This document shows, in pieces, positions 7,891 to 19,633 of a stretch of 64,000 bases of DNA. The notes beneath the pieces are model-generated. The model made no database searches. It was not told where the DNA came from and saw only the letters and a program-made list of their open reading frames with translations. Numbering within the stretch: position 1 is the first letter of the stretch; the number at the start of each line of letters is the position of its first letter. Origin of the DNA: Proteus mirabilis ATCC 29906 (lineage in GTDB: Bacteria > Pseudomonadota > Gammaproteobacteria > Enterobacterales > Enterobacteriaceae); the NCBI RefSeq assembly GCF_000160755.1, contig NZ_GG668579.1:1-64000 (forward strand), given 5' to 3'. Both the position numbers and the translations under genes were made by a program.

Positions 7891-9213
7891 CGACGCTTGC
7901 CACTCAATTGTTATACTTTGTTCTGTTGTTGCATTTCCCTCTAAAGTCACAAAAGTATTAACCGCTGCAATTAATGTATCGTTATAATAAATCAATGGGA
8001 TACGAGTTCTTTGCCATGGGGCAATATTAAGCTCTTGCCAAATTTTCTTGCTTGATCTGGCCAAATTTCGCCCAACAATACGTAAAGATGAAGCCGTTAA
8101 GCCAAAACGAACCGTCACTTTTTCATCTGCTAACGGTGCTCTGCAGATTGTTTTACCGCTATCACGACTCACCGCTAATATCCCTAACTGATTAGGCAAA
8201 ATTAAAGGTTGTGATAATGACCATTCGATAACCCTATCCGTTAGTTCTTCCATAACAGGTACAAGATAGAGGCGTTGTTGATAACGCCTAACTTCATCTT
8301 GGAAAAAACGTAACCGTGGCTCTGCATCTGCTTTAGCTAAAGCAACTTCTTGCCATAGCCGCGACAATTGAGATCTTGATGGCATGCTTTTATTACATTT
8401 AGCAAACCAACGACGCAACAATGCATTACGTTTTATTTCGCTACAGCGGGACAATAAATTGATATCTAAACTCTGATGCTCATCAATCAATTGCTGCAAT
8501 TCTACATCGAGTAACTCATCTAAGAGCGCTTCTTGTTCACCACACAGTGCTGCACTACGAGTGACAGCTTGAGAAAAATGTGGCCAGCGCTGAGTCAATA
8601 GAGGCATAACATGTAAACGTAAGAAATTGCGATCATAGCGATCATCTTGATTACTATCATCCTCAATCCATAATAAACCGTGCTCATGTGCATAAGCTTC
8701 GATTTGTTCACGTGTAATATTAAGTAATGGTCGTAATAAATACCCTTGTTCAAAAGGCATTTTTGCAGGCATTGAAGACAACCCTGCCGGTCCACTACCG
8801 CGTTTAAGCGCTAATAGGAAAGTTTCCGCTTGATCATCTTGATGTTGTGCCGTCACTAAAACTTGATTAGGCTGTAAATATTGGCGATAAGCTTGATAGC
8901 GCGCTTCTCTGGCACCCTGCTCAATCCCCCCTTCTTTCCCATTGACTTGTACTCTTTCACTGATAAAACTGACCTGCCAGTTATGACAAAAATGTTCGCA
9001 ATGCGTGAGCCAATCATCGGCTTTTGAATTCAATCCATGATGAACATAAATTGCCGTTAATTCTAAAGGAAGTTGATATTTATCACGTAAGCAAACCAAC
9101 CCATGCAATAAAACGGTTGAATCAACTCCACCACTAAAACCCACTAAAATATGAGTATGAGAGCCAATTTGTCGTTTAATTTCGTTAATAAGAGGACAAT
9201 TTTTCAGTTCCAT
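7888..9213 (-). CDS. tilS: tRNA(Ile)-lysidine synthetase
   Basis: ATP-dependent enzyme that converts cytidine 34 of the CAU-anticodon tRNA-Ile to lysidine, so that it reads AUA codons. The PP-loop motif SGGVDS lies in the N-terminal domain, followed by the substrate-binding TilS linker region and the C-terminal TilS_C domain ending in an EWQAS tail. The start is uncertain: the ATG at 9213 (441 residues) is preferred over an upstream TTG at 9240, and neither has a strong ribosome-binding site. In E. coli it is also next to rof. Confidence 0.93.
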   Translation of the reverse strand: MELKNCPLINEIKRQIGSHTHILVGFSGGVDSTVLLHGLVCLRDKYQLPLELTAIYVHHGLNSKADDWLTHCEHFCHNWQVSFISERVQVNGKEGGIEQGAREARYQAYRQYLQPNQVLVTAQHQDDQAETFLLALKRGSGPAGLSSMPAKMPFEQGYLLRPLLNITREQIEAYAHEHGLLWIEDDSNQDDRYDRNFLRLHVMPLLTQRWPHFSQAVTRSAALCGEQEALLDELLDVELQQLIDEHQSLDINLLSRCSEIKRNALLRRWFAKCNKSMPSRSQLSRLWQEVALAKADAEPRLRFFQDEVRRYQQRLYLVPVMEELTDRVIEWSLSQPLILPNQLGILAVSRDSGKTICRAPLADEKVTVRFGLTASSLRIVGRNLARSSKKIWQELNIAPWQRTRIPLIYYNDTLIAAVNTFVTLEGNATTEQSITIEWQAS

Positions 9214-9386
9214 AGCATTATCAGTTATCGAAGAATTCAATGGGTTATGTTAAGCCTTTCCATTGCATTTTGCACGAACACAACCTTTCGCCGCAACATA
9301 ATAAAAAAGAAAGCAGAATATAACTTTTCACTTAAGCTGATAACGATACTAAGAAAATGCTGTCCTCATCGCTGTCATGGGTTTAA

Positions 9387-10130
9387 TTATGCCGTAAAGC
9401 CACCATCAACGAGATAAGAAGCCCCTGTGACAAACGAGGCGGCATCACTTGCTAAAAAGGCAACAACATTAGCCACCTCTTCAGGTGTACCTAACCGACC
9501 AATAGGGTGTAAAGCGACGAGTTTTTGTTTGTCTAATTCACGCCCCTCTAATAAAGGAGTATCAATATAGCCTGGACAAACAGCATTAACACGAATACCT
9601 TGACTGGCATAATCAAGCGCTAACGTTTGTGTGAGTAATTTAATGCCCCCTTTAGAGGAGCAATAAGCAGGAAATGCATGCTGGCCGACAAAAGAGCAGA
9701 TTGAACTACAGTTAACAATAGCGCCTGTGGTTTTAGTTTCTAACCAATGTTGAATAACCGCGCGGTTAATAAGAAATAGTCCATTAAGATTAACATCAAG
9801 CACTTTTTTCCATTGATCGTAATGTAATTTATCGGCAACGGTATCGGTTAAAACACCCGCATTAGCAAATAAAAAATCCACTTTGCCATAATGTTTTACT
9901 ACATGCTTAACCAGTTGTTGATTATCTTGCTCATTGGCGGCATCCATTTGAACAAATTCTGCGGAAAACCCTTTATCTTGCAAATAGTTTTGTGCTTTTT
10001 CCCCACGACCTGAATGACTTCCAGTAATAACAACCGATGCCCCTAGTGATAAAAATTTCTCAGCGCTAGCTAAACCGATACCACTATTACCTCCGGTGAT
10101 AATGCCTACTTTGTTGCTAAATGAAATCAT
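9387..10130 (-). CDS. Short-chain dehydrogenase/reductase (SDR), substrate unknown
   Basis: Classical SDR of 247 residues. It has the nucleotide-binding TGGNSGIG motif near residue 12, NAG near 90, a catalytic Ser in the NCSS strand near 140, YxxxK as YCSSK near 156, and the C-terminal SYLVDGG dimer motif. These support an NAD(P)-dependent oxidoreductase, but motifs alone do not give the substrate. The start has a good ribosome-binding site (AAGGAAAA). It occupies the accA-tilS interval that holds ldcC and a glyoxalase-like gene in E. coli, so it is an accessory gene here. Confidence 0.85.
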   Translation of the reverse strand: MISFSNKVGIITGGNSGIGLASAEKFLSLGASVVITGSHSGRGEKAQNYLQDKGFSAEFVQMDAANEQDNQQLVKHVVKHYGKVDFLFANAGVLTDTVADKLHYDQWKKVLDVNLNGLFLINRAVIQHWLETKTTGAIVNCSSICSFVGQHAFPAYCSSKGGIKLLTQTLALDYASQGIRVNAVCPGYIDTPLLEGRELDKQKLVALHPIGRLGTPEEVANVVAFLASDAASFVTGASYLVDGGFTA

Positions 10131-10152
10131 AACTTTTCCTTCTTTGATTAAC

Positions 10153-10165
10153 GATAAGCCTTATC
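10153..10165. promoter_or_regulatory. Small palindrome upstream of the SDR gene
   Basis: GATAAG-C-CTTATC is a perfect 6-bp-arm palindrome 23 bp upstream of the SDR start codon. Its position suggests a possible operator, with no recognised consensus. The remaining AT-rich stretch up to the accA terminator shows nothing else clear. Confidence 0.25.
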
Positions 10166-10361
10166 AAATCATAGGTAGGGTTACGTATTTTTTAAGCAAA
10201 GATAAACATAAATCTTATATTTGAGATCGAGTTAACATATTGATATATAATTAAAAATGAAAGTATCACAAGCTATTACTATTAACAATAGAAATAGTTT
10301 TATAAAAGAAAAATTAGCTGGAATGATAGTGGTGTGATAATAGCCTGATCCTATTCGCCAT

Positions 10362-10389
10362 AAAAAAAACCCCATGCTATAGCATGGGG
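10362..10389 (-). terminator. Intrinsic terminator after accA
   Basis: On the minus strand CCCCATGCTATAGCATGGGG, a 10-bp-arm palindrome, is followed by eight T residues. It ends the long bamA-to-accA gene string. Confidence 0.92.
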
Positions 10390-10426
10390 AGTGATCTTTT
10401 TAATGGCTAGCTAAGTACCCGCTCAA

Positions 10427-11386
10427 TCAGCAATAGCCATATTCCATTAAGCGTTGATAACGGCGGTTAGTGAGTTCTTCTGTATCAAACTCATCTAACT
10501 GCGCTAAATCAGCTTTTAGCTGTGCTTTTAGTGATGCTGCCATTTCATCATAATGACGATGAGCACCACCTAAAGGTTCAGGGATCACCGTATCAATCAA
10601 TTTTAATTCTTTTAAACGATTTGCCGTGATCCCCATAGCTTCAGCAGCTAATGGTGCTTTATCAGCACTCTTCCATAGAATAGAAGCACAACCTTCTGGC
10701 GAAATAACGGAATAGGTGCTGTACTGCAACATATTCACTTTATCACCCACACCAATCGCCAAAGCACCACCAGAGCCACCTTCGCCAATAACGGTACAAA
10801 TAATTGGCACACCAAAGCGAGACATTTCTCTTAAATTACGAGCAATCGCTTCTGATTGTCCACGCTCTTCAGCGCCCACCCCCGGATAAGCTCCCGGAGT
10901 ATCAATAAAAGTGATAATAGGTAATTTAAAACGTTGTGCCATTTCCATTAAACGCAGCGCTTTGCGATAACCTTCAGGAGCCGGCATACCAAAATTACGA
11001 CGAATTTTTTCTTTCGTTTCACGTCCTTTTTGATGACCAATGATCATCACCGGACGACCGTCTAAACGAGCAATACCACCGACAATCGCTTTATCATCAG
11101 CATAAGCGCGATCGCCCGCCAACTCCTGAAAATCAGTAAAAACACGATTAATATAATCAAGGGTATAAGGTCTTAATGGATGACGAGCAAGTTGTGCCAC
11201 TTGCCATGCACCAAGATCAGAGAAAATTTTTCGAGTAAGTTCTAAACTTTTTTCTCTTAAGCGTGCAACTTCTTCATCAATATTAATATCAATTTTTTCA
11301 TCATGTTGGCTAACTGCGGTTAGCGAATCGATTTTCGCTTCTAACTCGGCAATTGGCTGTTCAAAATCCAGAAAATTAAGACTCAT
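10427..11386 (-). CDS. accA: Acetyl-CoA carboxylase carboxyltransferase subunit alpha
   Basis: Alpha half of the carboxyltransferase that transfers the carboxyl group from biotin carrier protein to acetyl-CoA, giving malonyl-CoA for fatty acid synthesis. The 319 residues match E. coli AccA, with [13 protein letters not shown], the glycine-rich [13 protein letters not shown] oxyanion region near residues 200-212 and the [10 protein letters not shown] motif near 230. It directly follows dnaE (12-bp gap), the conserved order in enterobacteria. Confidence 0.97.
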   Translation of the reverse strand: MSLNFLDFEQPIAELEAKIDSLTAVSQHDEKIDINIDEEVARLREKSLELTRKIFSDLGAWQVAQLARHPLRPYTLDYINRVFTDFQELAGDRAYADDKAIVGGIARLDGRPVMIIGHQKGRETKEKIRRNFGMPAPEGYRKALRLMEMAQRFKLPIITFIDTPGAYPGVGAEERGQSEAIARNLREMSRFGVPIICTVIGEGGSGGALAIGVGDKVNMLQYSTYSVISPEGCASILWKSADKAPLAAEAMGITANRLKELKLIDTVIPEPLGGAHRHYDEMAASLKAQLKADLAQLDEFDTEELTNRRYQRLMEYGYC

Positions 11387-11398
11387 AACATTCCTATT

Positions 11399-14300
11399 CT
11401 AGTCAAATTCTAATTCCACCTGCTCATTACCCAGCAGAGTTCGCAGATCGGTCAAAAGCATATCAGTCGGCGTTACTCGCCATGTTGCACCAAAACGCAA
11501 ACGTGCACAGGCATCATGCTTTTGAAAATAAAGATGAACCGGGATCGTGCCTGAACGATGAGGTTCTAAAACGCCGCGAAGACGATTTAATAATTGCTCA
11601 TTAATTTGCCTGTCTGATAACGAGATAGCAAGCCCTCGAGCATATTTTTCACGCGCTTCGTTAATATCCATTAATTCGCGGACTGTCATTTTAAGCCCAC
11701 CGTTGAAATCATCAAAGCTGACCTGCCCGGTAGCAATTAAAATCCGATCTTGTTCCAATAGATGTTGGTATTTATCTAATGCATCGGAAAATAACATAAT
11801 TTCCAAACGACCAGAACGATCATCTAACGTACATATACCAATTCTATTCCCTCGTTTAGTGGTAAAGACTTTCGAAGCAAGGACTAATCCTGCCACTTTT
11901 ACCATCTGACCTCGGGGGGTAGGTACTAAATCTTTTAGACGGGTTCCTGCCGCATATCGTTCAATTTCTTTTAGATAACGGGTGATGGGATGTCCCGTTA
12001 AATATAAACCGAGGGTTTCTCGCTCACCTTCTAAAACAACTTGATCTGGCCATTTAGGTACATTGGCATAAGAACGTTCCACTTGCTCTGGGGCTTCTGC
12101 CAATACACCAAACATATCGGATTGCCCAATGGCTTCCGCTTTTGCGTGTTGATCTGCCGCCTTTAAGGCATCTTCCAGCGAAGACATTAATGCTGCACGG
12201 TGAGGCCCTAATTTATCAAATGCGCCTGACATTATCAGTTTTTCCATCACTCGGCGATTCAATTTTTTGGTTTCTGTTCTCGCACAGAGATCAAAAATAT
12301 CTTTAAAATGACCACCTTGTTGACGCGCTTCGACAATTGCCTCAATAGGGCCTTCTCCAACCCCTTTGATGGCCCCTATGCCATACACTATTTCGCCTTC
12401 ATCATTAACATGGAAATGATAAAGCCCACTATTAATATCTGGAGGAAGGACTTTTAAACCCATTCGCCAACATTCATCCACCAGACCGACCACTTTTTCG
12501 GTATTATCCATATCGGCAGTCATGACTGCCGCCATAAACTCCGCAGGATAGTGAGCTTTTAACCAGAGCGTTTGATAAGAAACTAAGGCATAAGCCGCTG
12601 AGTGCGATTTGTTAAATCCATAACCGGCAAATTTCTCTACCAAGTCAAAGATTTTCATGGCTAATTCGCCATCAACACCATTTTTAATCGCCCCCGCTTC
12701 AAACACAGAGCGCTGTTTTGCCATCTCCTCAGGTTTTTTCTTACCCATCGCGCGTCGTAACATATCCGCGCCACCCAAGGTATAACCGGCAAGTACCTGT
12801 GCAATCTGCATCACTTGCTCTTGATACAAGATAACACCATAAGTTGGCTCTAATACAGGCTGTAAGCTCTCATGTTGCCATTTAACATCAGGGTAGGAAA
12901 TCTCTTCAACACCGTGTTTTCGGTCGATAAAGTTATCCACCATCCCCGACTGTAAAGGCCCTGGGCGAAACAGTGCAACTAACGCAATCATATCTTCGAA
13001 GCAGTCTGGTCGCAGACGCTTTATCAGATCTTTCATGCCACGGGATTCCAATTGGAATACCGCTGTGGTTTCAGAGCGTTGCAACATATCGAAGCTACGC
13101 TGATCGGTTAATGAAATGGCTGATATATCAACAGGCTCAAGTGATTTTTTAGCCCGTCGAGCATTAATCATTTCTAATGCCCAGTTGATTATCGTCAGCG
13201 TTCTTAACCCTAAGAAGTCAAATTTAACAAGACCGGCATATTCAACATCATTCTTATCAAATTGTGTAACCGGGTTATTCCCTTCCGGATCGCAATAAAG
13301 TGGCGCAAAGTCGGTAATTTTGGTTGGAGAAATAACGACACCACCGGCATGCTTACCCGCATTACGCGTTACCCCTTCTAATTTACGCGCCATATCAATA
13401 AGCGATTTCACTTCTTCATCAGCTTCGTAAATTTCAGGTAACTGAGGCTCGGCGGCAAAGGCTTTTTCTAACGTCATTCCCGGATCAGGGGGAACAAGCT
13501 TGGAAATTCTATCAACGAAGCCATAAGGGTGTCCTAAAACACGCCCAACATCTCGAATAACAGCTTTGGCCGCCATAGTACCAAAGGTAATGATTTGCGA
13601 TACGGCATCACGACCATACATATCCGCAACGTGATCGATAACTCTATCGCGCTTCTCCATACAGAAGTCAACGTCAAAGTCAGGCATTGATACACGTTCT
13701 GGATTAAGAAAACGTTCAAACAGTAGATCAAACTCTAGAGGATCGAGATCTGTTATCTTAAGCGAATAAGCCACCAGTGAGCCAGCACCTGAACCACGTC
13801 CTGGCCCTACAGGAACACCGTTATCTTTAGACCACTGGATAAATTCCATCACTATCAAAAAGTAACCGGGAAATCCCATCTGGTTAATAACTTTAAGTTC
13901 AATCTCAAGGCGCTCATCGTATTCAGGACGTCGCTTTTCTCTCTCTTGCGGATCAGGAAATAAAAAGGCAAGGCGCTCTTCTAAGCCCTCTTTGGACTTT
14001 TTAATTAAGAAATCTTCTGTACTCATATCCCCGGTCGGGAATTGAGGAAGAAAGTACTCACCTAAACGAATGGTCACATTACAGCGTTTGGCTATTTCAA
14101 CACTGTTTTCTAATGCTTCAGGAATATCAGCAAAAAGCTCACACATCTCTTCTTCTGTGCGCATATATTGCTGAGGACTGTAGTGTTTAGGACGTTTAGG
14201 ATCGGATAATGTGAAACCATCATGAATAGCCACGCGAATTTCATGAGCATCAAAATCATCACTATCCAGAAAACGGACATCATTTGTCGCAACAACAGGA

Positions 14301-14881
14301 AGCCCTTTTTCTGATGCTAAGGCTACAGCTTCGTGTAAGTAGCTCTCTTCATCCGGACGCCCAGTACGAATAAGCTCTAAATAATAGCTATCAGGAAAGT
14401 GCGTTTGATAATATTCAAGACATTGCTCAACTAAAGCTCGATTACCGCGTAGTAGGAATTTACCAACATCTCCCATTCTACCGCCAGAAAGCAACAAGAG
14501 ACCTTCTTTATATGTTGTTAACCACTCTTGTTTGATAACCGGTCCGGCAGCACCATAACCATGTTTATAAGCTTCAGAAATCAATAGTGTTAGGTTTTGA
14601 TATCCCACATTATCACGGGCGAGAATGGTTAAATGCGCGTATTCATCACCTAATAGTTCCGTTTCCAGATAGACATCTGCACCAACAATAGGTTTGATAC
14701 CGGCACCATGAGCCGCTCCATAAAATTTCACTAACCCACATAAGTTAGTGAAATCTGTAATTGCAAAAGCAGGCATACCCAGCGAAGCCACTTTCTTCAC
14801 AAGAGGCCCTGTTTTTGCCAATCCATCGATCATTGAATAATCGCTGTGTACCCTTAGATGGATAAAACGAGGATCTGCCAT
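11399..14881 (-). CDS. dnaE: DNA polymerase III subunit alpha
   Basis: Catalytic polymerase of the replicative holoenzyme. The 1160-residue protein begins with a PHP domain ([16 protein letters not shown]). The palm follows with the catalytic PDFDVDF aspartates near residue 400, then the finger region, a helix-hairpin-helix, an OB-fold (about 980-1070) and the C-terminal tau-binding domain. Length equals E. coli DnaE. It sits between rnhB and accA in the conserved cluster. Confidence 0.98.
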   Translation of the reverse strand: MADPRFIHLRVHSDYSMIDGLAKTGPLVKKVASLGMPAFAITDFTNLCGLVKFYGAAHGAGIKPIVGADVYLETELLGDEYAHLTILARDNVGYQNLTLLISEAYKHGYGAAGPVIKQEWLTTYKEGLLLLSGGRMGDVGKFLLRGNRALVEQCLEYYQTHFPDSYYLELIRTGRPDEESYLHEAVALASEKGLPVVATNDVRFLDSDDFDAHEIRVAIHDGFTLSDPKRPKHYSPQQYMRTEEEMCELFADIPEALENSVEIAKRCNVTIRLGEYFLPQFPTGDMSTEDFLIKKSKEGLEERLAFLFPDPQEREKRRPEYDERLEIELKVINQMGFPGYFLIVMEFIQWSKDNGVPVGPGRGSGAGSLVAYSLKITDLDPLEFDLLFERFLNPERVSMPDFDVDFCMEKRDRVIDHVADMYGRDAVSQIITFGTMAAKAVIRDVGRVLGHPYGFVDRISKLVPPDPGMTLEKAFAAEPQLPEIYEADEEVKSLIDMARKLEGVTRNAGKHAGGVVISPTKITDFAPLYCDPEGNNPVTQFDKNDVEYAGLVKFDFLGLRTLTIINWALEMINARRAKKSLEPVDISAISLTDQRSFDMLQRSETTAVFQLESRGMKDLIKRLRPDCFEDMIALVALFRPGPLQSGMVDNFIDRKHGVEEISYPDVKWQHESLQPVLEPTYGVILYQEQVMQIAQVLAGYTLGGADMLRRAMGKKKPEEMAKQRSVFEAGAIKNGVDGELAMKIFDLVEKFAGYGFNKSHSAAYALVSYQTLWLKAHYPAEFMAAVMTADMDNTEKVVGLVDECWRMGLKVLPPDINSGLYHFHVNDEGEIVYGIGAIKGVGEGPIEAIVEARQQGGHFKDIFDLCARTETKKLNRRVMEKLIMSGAFDKLGPHRAALMSSLEDALKAADQHAKAEAIGQSDMFGVLAEAPEQVERSYANVPKWPDQVVLEGERETLGLYLTGHPITRYLKEIERYAAGTRLKDLVPTPRGQMVKVAGLVLASKVFTTKRGNRIGICTLDDRSGRLEIMLFSDALDKYQHLLEQDRILIATGQVSFDDFNGGLKMTVRELMDINEAREKYARGLAISLSDRQINEQLLNRLRGVLEPHRSGTIPVHLYFQKHDACARLRFGATWRVTPTDMLLTDLRTLLGNEQVELEFD

Positions 14882-14903
14882 ATCTTATTAATTACTCTGT
14901 GGA

Positions 14904-15494
14904 TTAGACTAAATTTAAAGCACGTTTTACAGGCGCAAAACTTTTACGATGATAAGGCGTTGCCCCTAATGAAGCCAGTTTTTCCATATGGAAGGCTGTT
15001 GGATAGCCTTTATGTTTGGCAAAGCCGTAATCAGGATAAAGTTTATCTAGCTGTTCCATTTCCCTATCACGGGTAACTTTAGCCAGTATTGACGCTGCGC
15101 TAATTTCTTGAACTAAACTATCACCTTTAATCACCGCTTGAGATGCCATTGGCAAGTTAGGACAACGGTTTCCGTCGACTAAGACCATATCAGGCGTTAT
15201 GGATAATCCCGCGACAGCACGCTCCATGGCTTTCATCGTTGCCCAAAGAATATTCAGTTTATCTATCTCTTCAGGCTCAGCACGTCCAATAGCCCAACAT
15301 AATGCTTTTTCTTTTATTTCATCATAAAGCGCATTGCGTTTTTTCTCGGTCAATTTTTTCGAGTCCATTAATCCTTGAATAGGATTAGCTGGATCGAGGA
15401 TCACCGCAGCAGTAACTACCGCCCCCACCAATGGTCCGCGACCGACTTCATCGACGCCAGCAATTAGGTTTGCTTTAGGATAGACAAATTCCAT
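14904..15494 (-). CDS. rnhB: Ribonuclease HII
   Basis: Removes ribonucleotides embedded in DNA and RNA from RNA-DNA hybrids. The [13 protein letters not shown] motif near residue 13 carries the first catalytic Asp-Glu pair, VDGNRCP supplies the next acidic residue, and SILAKVTRD follows. The 196 residues are usual for the family. The ATG shares one base with the lpxB stop codon (TAATG), implying coupled translation. Confidence 0.96.
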   Translation of the reverse strand: MEFVYPKANLIAGVDEVGRGPLVGAVVTAAVILDPANPIQGLMDSKKLTEKKRNALYDEIKEKALCWAIGRAEPEEIDKLNILWATMKAMERAVAGLSITPDMVLVDGNRCPNLPMASQAVIKGDSLVQEISAASILAKVTRDREMEQLDKLYPDYGFAKHKGYPTAFHMEKLASLGATPYHRKSFAPVKRALNLV

Positions 15495-16666
15495 TATTGA
15501 CCTGCTAATTCTAAAACTGCATTCGCTGCTTGCTCATCAGCACGACAACGGATAGCTGAGTGTAATTGTAAAAATATCTCTTTTAAGTGTTGTGCTTTTT
15601 CCGCATCCGTTAATAGGGGGAGTAATTGTTCTGCCAGTGCTTCTGGTGTGCACTCTTCTTGCAGCAACTCTTTAATTATTTCCCGTCCTGCTAATAAATT
15701 GGGTAAAGAGACATAGGGCGTTTTAACTAATTTTTTTGCTAACCAAAAGGTAAATGGTTTCATACGATAACCCACTACCATCGGGCATTTCGTTAACATG
15801 CATTCTAAGGCGGCTGTACCAGATGCTAATAAAGTCGCATCACTGGCGGTCATCGCCTCTCTTGCTTGTCCATCTAAGAGTTGGATTTCAAGTTTTGGGG
15901 CAACACTTTGATGTATTTGTTCAAATTGTGCCCGTCGCTTCGCATTTACCAAAGGGACAACAATATGTAATGCGGGGATCTGTTGCTTTAATCGCTGCGC
16001 TGTTTTTATAAAGTCCGCACTGAGCATTTCCACTTCAGAATGCCGACTTCCTGGTAGCAGAGCTAAACAGATTGCCTCTTGATCAATACCTAGGTGTTCA
16101 CGAGCCGCTTTTTTATCAGGGTGTAACGCAATTGCATCAGCCATTGTATGACCGATAAAGCGACAAGGAACCTGATATTTATCGTAAAACGCTTTTTCAA
16201 AAGGAAGGAAAGCTAAAACCAAATCCGTTGCTTTACCAATTTTAAAAACCCGTTTTTGACGCCAAGCCCATACTGATGGACTGACATAATGGATAGTTTT
16301 CAACCCTTTTTGTTTTAAGCGACCTTCAAGGGTGATATTAAAATCAGGAGCATCAATACCAACAAAAACATCTGGCTTAAGTTGTGTAAAGCGTTGAGTG
16401 AGATCTTTTCTGATCTTCAATAATCGTGGCAAACGTTCAAGTACTTCCACGACCCCCATCACCGCAAGCTCTTCCATTTCATACCAAGCTTCACAACCTT
16501 CTGCTTGCATCAAAGGACCTGCGACACCAACAAAACGAATATTGGGATGCATTTGTTTAAGAGCGCGGATTAATCCCGCGCCCAAGATATCACCGGACGT
16601 TTCACCAGCCACAAGGCCGATAACTAACGGACGCTGTTTTATAGATGATTGGCCTGACAAGGTCAT
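15494..16666 (-). CDS. lpxB: Lipid-A-disaccharide synthase
   Basis: Glycosyltransferase family 19 enzyme that joins UDP-2,3-diacylglucosamine and lipid X into the lipid A disaccharide at the inner membrane. Recognisable segments are [16 protein letters not shown] near residue 18, VGIDAPDFN near 97, [13 protein letters not shown] near 126 and LPGSRHSEV near 205. The 390 residues are close to E. coli LpxB. It lies 7 bp after lpxA. Confidence 0.97.
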   Translation of the reverse strand: MTLSGQSSIKQRPLVIGLVAGETSGDILGAGLIRALKQMHPNIRFVGVAGPLMQAEGCEAWYEMEELAVMGVVEVLERLPRLLKIRKDLTQRFTQLKPDVFVGIDAPDFNITLEGRLKQKGLKTIHYVSPSVWAWRQKRVFKIGKATDLVLAFLPFEKAFYDKYQVPCRFIGHTMADAIALHPDKKAAREHLGIDQEAICLALLPGSRHSEVEMLSADFIKTAQRLKQQIPALHIVVPLVNAKRRAQFEQIHQSVAPKLEIQLLDGQAREAMTASDATLLASGTAALECMLTKCPMVVGYRMKPFTFWLAKKLVKTPYVSLPNLLAGREIIKELLQEECTPEALAEQLLPLLTDAEKAQHLKEIFLQLHSAIRCRADEQAANAVLELAGQ

Positions 16667-16673
16667 ATCCTAA

Positions 16674-17477
16674 TTAGCGAATAATACCGCGGTTTGATTT
16701 TGCTGAGTTTTCCAGAAAATCACTGAATATTTTTACATACTGATTATTATTGTCTGCGGCTAATTGAGCAATCTCTTCTCGCGCTTCTTCAAGCGTTTTA
16801 CCATTACGATAAAGTATCTTGTAAGCGTTACGAATGGCATGCAGATCTTCTTTTGCAAAACCGCGACGTTTTAATCCTTCAATATTCAAACCATAAGGGG
16901 TGGCATGGTTTCCTTGTGCAATCACAAAAGGAGGAACATCTTGTGCTACACCGGAACAGCCGCCCACCATGACATGTGAACCAATCTGACAAAATTGGTG
17001 AACCGCACTCATACCACCGATTATCACATAATCACCTAAAGTGACATGTCCACCTAAAGTACCGTTATTTGCAATAATACAGCGATCGCCAATGATACAA
17101 TCATGAGCAACATGGGTGTTGATCATCAATAAGTTATCATTGCCAATTTTAGTAATATTACCGCCTTGTGTCGTACCACGATGAATAGTGACACTTTCGC
17201 GGATAAGATTGCGATCACCAATAATGACTTGGGTCGGCTCACCACGATATTTCAGATCTTGGTTTACTTCACCGATAGAGGCAAATTGGTAAATCTGATT
17301 ATCACGGCCAATGCGTGTATGGCCATTAATAACCACATGAGATTTGATATCTGTACCTTCACCAATCTCAACATGGCTACCAATAACGCAAAAAGGGCCA
17401 ATGCGAACATTAGCACCAATTACCGCACCCTCTTCAATAATTGAAGAAGGGTGAATTACTGCGGATTTATCAATCAT
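16674..17477 (-). CDS. lpxA: Acyl-ACP-UDP-N-acetylglucosamine O-acyltransferase
   Basis: First enzyme of lipid A synthesis; it transfers R-3-hydroxymyristate to UDP-GlcNAc. The protein of 267 residues is largely a left-handed beta helix of hexapeptide repeats (about 5-190), with the catalytic histidine in [12 protein letters not shown] near residue 125 and a helical C-terminal tail. It starts 3 bp after fabZ. Confidence 0.97.
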   Translation of the reverse strand: MIDKSAVIHPSSIIEEGAVIGANVRIGPFCVIGSHVEIGEGTDIKSHVVINGHTRIGRDNQIYQFASIGEVNQDLKYRGEPTQVIIGDRNLIRESVTIHRGTTQGGNITKIGNDNLLMINTHVAHDCIIGDRCIIANNGTLGGHVTLGDYVIIGGMSAVHQFCQIGSHVMVGGCSGVAQDVPPFVIAQGNHATPYGLNIEGLKRRGFAKEDLHAIRNAYKILYRNGKTLEEAREEIAQLAADNNNQYVKIFSDFLENSAKSNRGIIR

Positions 17478-17480
17478 AAG

Positions 17481-17933
17481 CTAGACCTCACGGCGGCGAG
17501 CACACATCATCTCAGCTTCGCAGGCAATTTCTCCATCAACTTTAGCGACGCCTTTAAAGCGTGCAACGCCACGGCGTTCTTTAATGAATTCAACCTCAAG
17601 AACCATTTGGTCTCCAGGTAAGACAGGACGTTTAAAGCGAGCACCGTCAATAGCAGCAAAATAGTAAAGTTCACCGGGTTCCAGTTTTCCTACGCTTTTG
17701 AATGCTAAAATACCTGTTGCCTGCGCCATTGCTTCGAGGATCAGTACACCAGGGAAAATAGGTTTGCCTGGGAAGTGACCTTGAAAGAAAGGCTCATTAA
17801 AAGATACATTTTTTACTGCTCTTAGAAATTTCCCTTCTTCAAAATCAAGGACACGGTCAACCAATAAAAATGGGTAACGGTGTGGAAGTAAATCTAAAAT
17901 TTCTTCGATTTGCAGAGTATGATTATCACTCAT
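17481..17933 (-). CDS. fabZ: 3-hydroxyacyl-ACP dehydratase FabZ
   Basis: Hot-dog-fold dehydratase of type II fatty acid synthesis that competes with LpxA for hydroxymyristoyl-ACP. The active-site segment [21 protein letters not shown], with catalytic His and Glu, is at about residues 52-72. The 150 residues are typical. It lies between lpxA (3-bp gap) and lpxD (126-bp gap containing a long hairpin). Confidence 0.97.
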   Translation of the reverse strand: MSDNHTLQIEEILDLLPHRYPFLLVDRVLDFEEGKFLRAVKNVSFNEPFFQGHFPGKPIFPGVLILEAMAQATGILAFKSVGKLEPGELYYFAAIDGARFKRPVLPGDQMVLEVEFIKERRGVARFKGVAKVDGEIACEAEMMCARRREV

Positions 17934-17981
17934 TGCAATACTCTTCCTGTCTAATAAAACTGAATCTAATTAAGAATGACA

Positions 17982-18022
17982 CGACCTGCTGTGACTCAAA
18001 AAGGGAGTTAACGCGCAGGTCG
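17982..18022 (-). promoter_or_regulatory. Long hairpin between lpxD and fabZ
   Basis: An 8-bp perfect outer stem, CGACCTGC (17982-17989) with GCAGGTCG (18015-18022), encloses an inner ACTC/GAGT pairing. There is no T-tract, so a full terminator is unlikely. An mRNA processing or stability element inside the lipid A operon is possible. Confidence 0.4.
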
Positions 18023-18059
18023 CAAAATAGGTAACAACAACCGTCAAAGATGCTACTTG

Positions 18060-19088
18060 TTACTTATCGCTATTTTCTACTTGACGTTCTAGCGACTTTA
18101 GCCTTTTTTGCATTTCATCAATTCGCAGCACCAGTGCTGCGGTTTTACGCCATGCTTTATTCGGTTGTAACGGAATGCCAGAAGAATAAACCCCAGGTTC
18201 AGTGATAGGACGCATAACCATCCCCATTCCTGTTACCGTAACTTTATCACAAATTTCCATGTGACCATTGATAACACTTGCTCCACCAATCATACAGTAA
18301 CGCCCAATTTTCAGGCTCCCCGCCATGATGACACCACCTGCCACAGCAGTATTGTCACCAATAATGACGTTATGTGCGATTTGGCACTGGTTATCAATGA
18401 TAACACCATTACCGATAACTGTGTTATCTAATGCGCCTCTATCGATGGTAGTACATGCACCAATTTCGACACGGTCACCAATGATCACTGAGCCTAACTG
18501 AGGAATTTTAATCCAATTGCCACGCTCATTGGCATAACCAAAACCATCAGAACCAATGACAGTACCAGATTGTACTAAACAATCTTTACCAATGATAACT
18601 TCATGATAAACAGAGACATTTGCCCACAAACGGCTATTATCGCCGATATGTGCTTTTTTACCAATAAAACATCCTGCACCAATAACTACGTTATTACCTA
18701 ACTCAACACCTGACTCAATGACCGCATTTGCACCAATTGAGACGTTATTCCCTAATTTAGCATCAGCGGCAATAACAGCAGAAGGATGTATATCTTGTGC
18801 TGGCGCGGGCGTAGTATCCATAATCTGAGCCATTTGTGCATAAGCCAGATAAGGATTTTTCACCACCAGTGCAGCAACAGGACAAAAAGGAAGATCAGCC
18901 TCTGTTAATACCACCGCAGCGGCCTGACATTCACTTAGTTTTTCACGATAGCGGCTATCGGAAAGAAAGGTAATTTGTTCACCATTTGCTAAGCCCATTG
19001 AAGCAAGACCGGCGATAGTGATATCACCATCGCCGTGTAACTGTGCATTCAATTGCTGAGCAAGATCAGCTAATCGAATTGAAAACAT
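18060..19088 (-). CDS. lpxD: UDP-3-O-(3-hydroxymyristoyl)glucosamine N-acyltransferase
   Basis: Third enzyme of lipid A synthesis; it N-acylates UDP-3-O-acylglucosamine. The 342 residues begin with the LpxD uridine-binding domain (about 1-100), followed by a hexapeptide-repeat beta helix with the active-site region [12 protein letters not shown] near residue 236 and a C-terminal helix. It starts 3 bp after skp, in the order seen in E. coli. Confidence 0.97.
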   Translation of the reverse strand: MFSIRLADLAQQLNAQLHGDGDITIAGLASMGLANGEQITFLSDSRYREKLSECQAAAVVLTEADLPFCPVAALVVKNPYLAYAQMAQIMDTTPAPAQDIHPSAVIAADAKLGNNVSIGANAVIESGVELGNNVVIGAGCFIGKKAHIGDNSRLWANVSVYHEVIIGKDCLVQSGTVIGSDGFGYANERGNWIKIPQLGSVIIGDRVEIGACTTIDRGALDNTVIGNGVIIDNQCQIAHNVIIGDNTAVAGGVIMAGSLKIGRYCMIGGASVINGHMEICDKVTVTGMGMVMRPITEPGVYSSGIPLQPNKAWRKTAALVLRIDEMQKRLKSLERQVENSDK

Positions 19089-19091
19089 CTA

Positions 19092-19589
19092 TTATTTAAC
19101 CTGTTTTTGAACCTGAGCAGTAATATCTTTACCGTCTGCGAAATAAGGAACAGTGTTTGCATCTAAAATCACATCATAACCTTCTTTTTTCGCTACAGCA
19201 TCAACAGCGTCTAATACACGTTTCATGATTTTATTACGCTCTTCTGCTTGACGACGGCTAAAGTCTTGCTCAAAAGCTTGTGCTTTTTGTGCATAAGCTT
19301 CACGTTTAGCAACCAGATCTTTTTCTGTATTAGCACGTTGTGTCGCATTCATGGTTGGTGCATCTTTTTGGTATTTCTCAACCGCAGTTTGTAATGCTTT
19401 ACCTAAATTTTGCAATTCGGTATCACGTGATTTAAATTCATTTTCCAACTGTTTCTCTACCGCATCACGGTTAGGCACTTTTTGGAGAACTTGACCGATG
19501 TTCACAACACCTACTTTATCTGCAGCTTGAGCGCCTGCTGACATCGTCAATGCCATTCCTAGGGCAGCGGCACATAACAATTTTTTCAC
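19092..19589 (-). CDS. skp: Periplasmic chaperone Skp
   Basis: Trimeric periplasmic chaperone that holds unfolded outer-membrane proteins for the BAM complex. A signal peptide ending AGAQA precedes the OmpH-like domain, which has long charged helices (about 50-130) forming the tentacles. The start is a GTG at 19589, seven bases after the ribosome-binding site AAGGAGT. An upstream in-frame ATG would put the ribosome-binding site inside the gene. From GTG the length is 165 residues. Confidence 0.94.
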   Translation of the reverse strand: MKKLLCAAALGMALTMSAGAQAADKVGVVNIGQVLQKVPNRDAVEKQLENEFKSRDTELQNLGKALQTAVEKYQKDAPTMNATQRANTEKDLVAKREAYAQKAQAFEQDFSRRQAEERNKIMKRVLDAVDAVAKKEGYDVILDANTVPYFADGKDITAQVQKQVK

Positions 19590-19633
19590 GATAGACTCCT
19601 TAAAACCCAAAATAAATTTTTTGTCAGATATGA

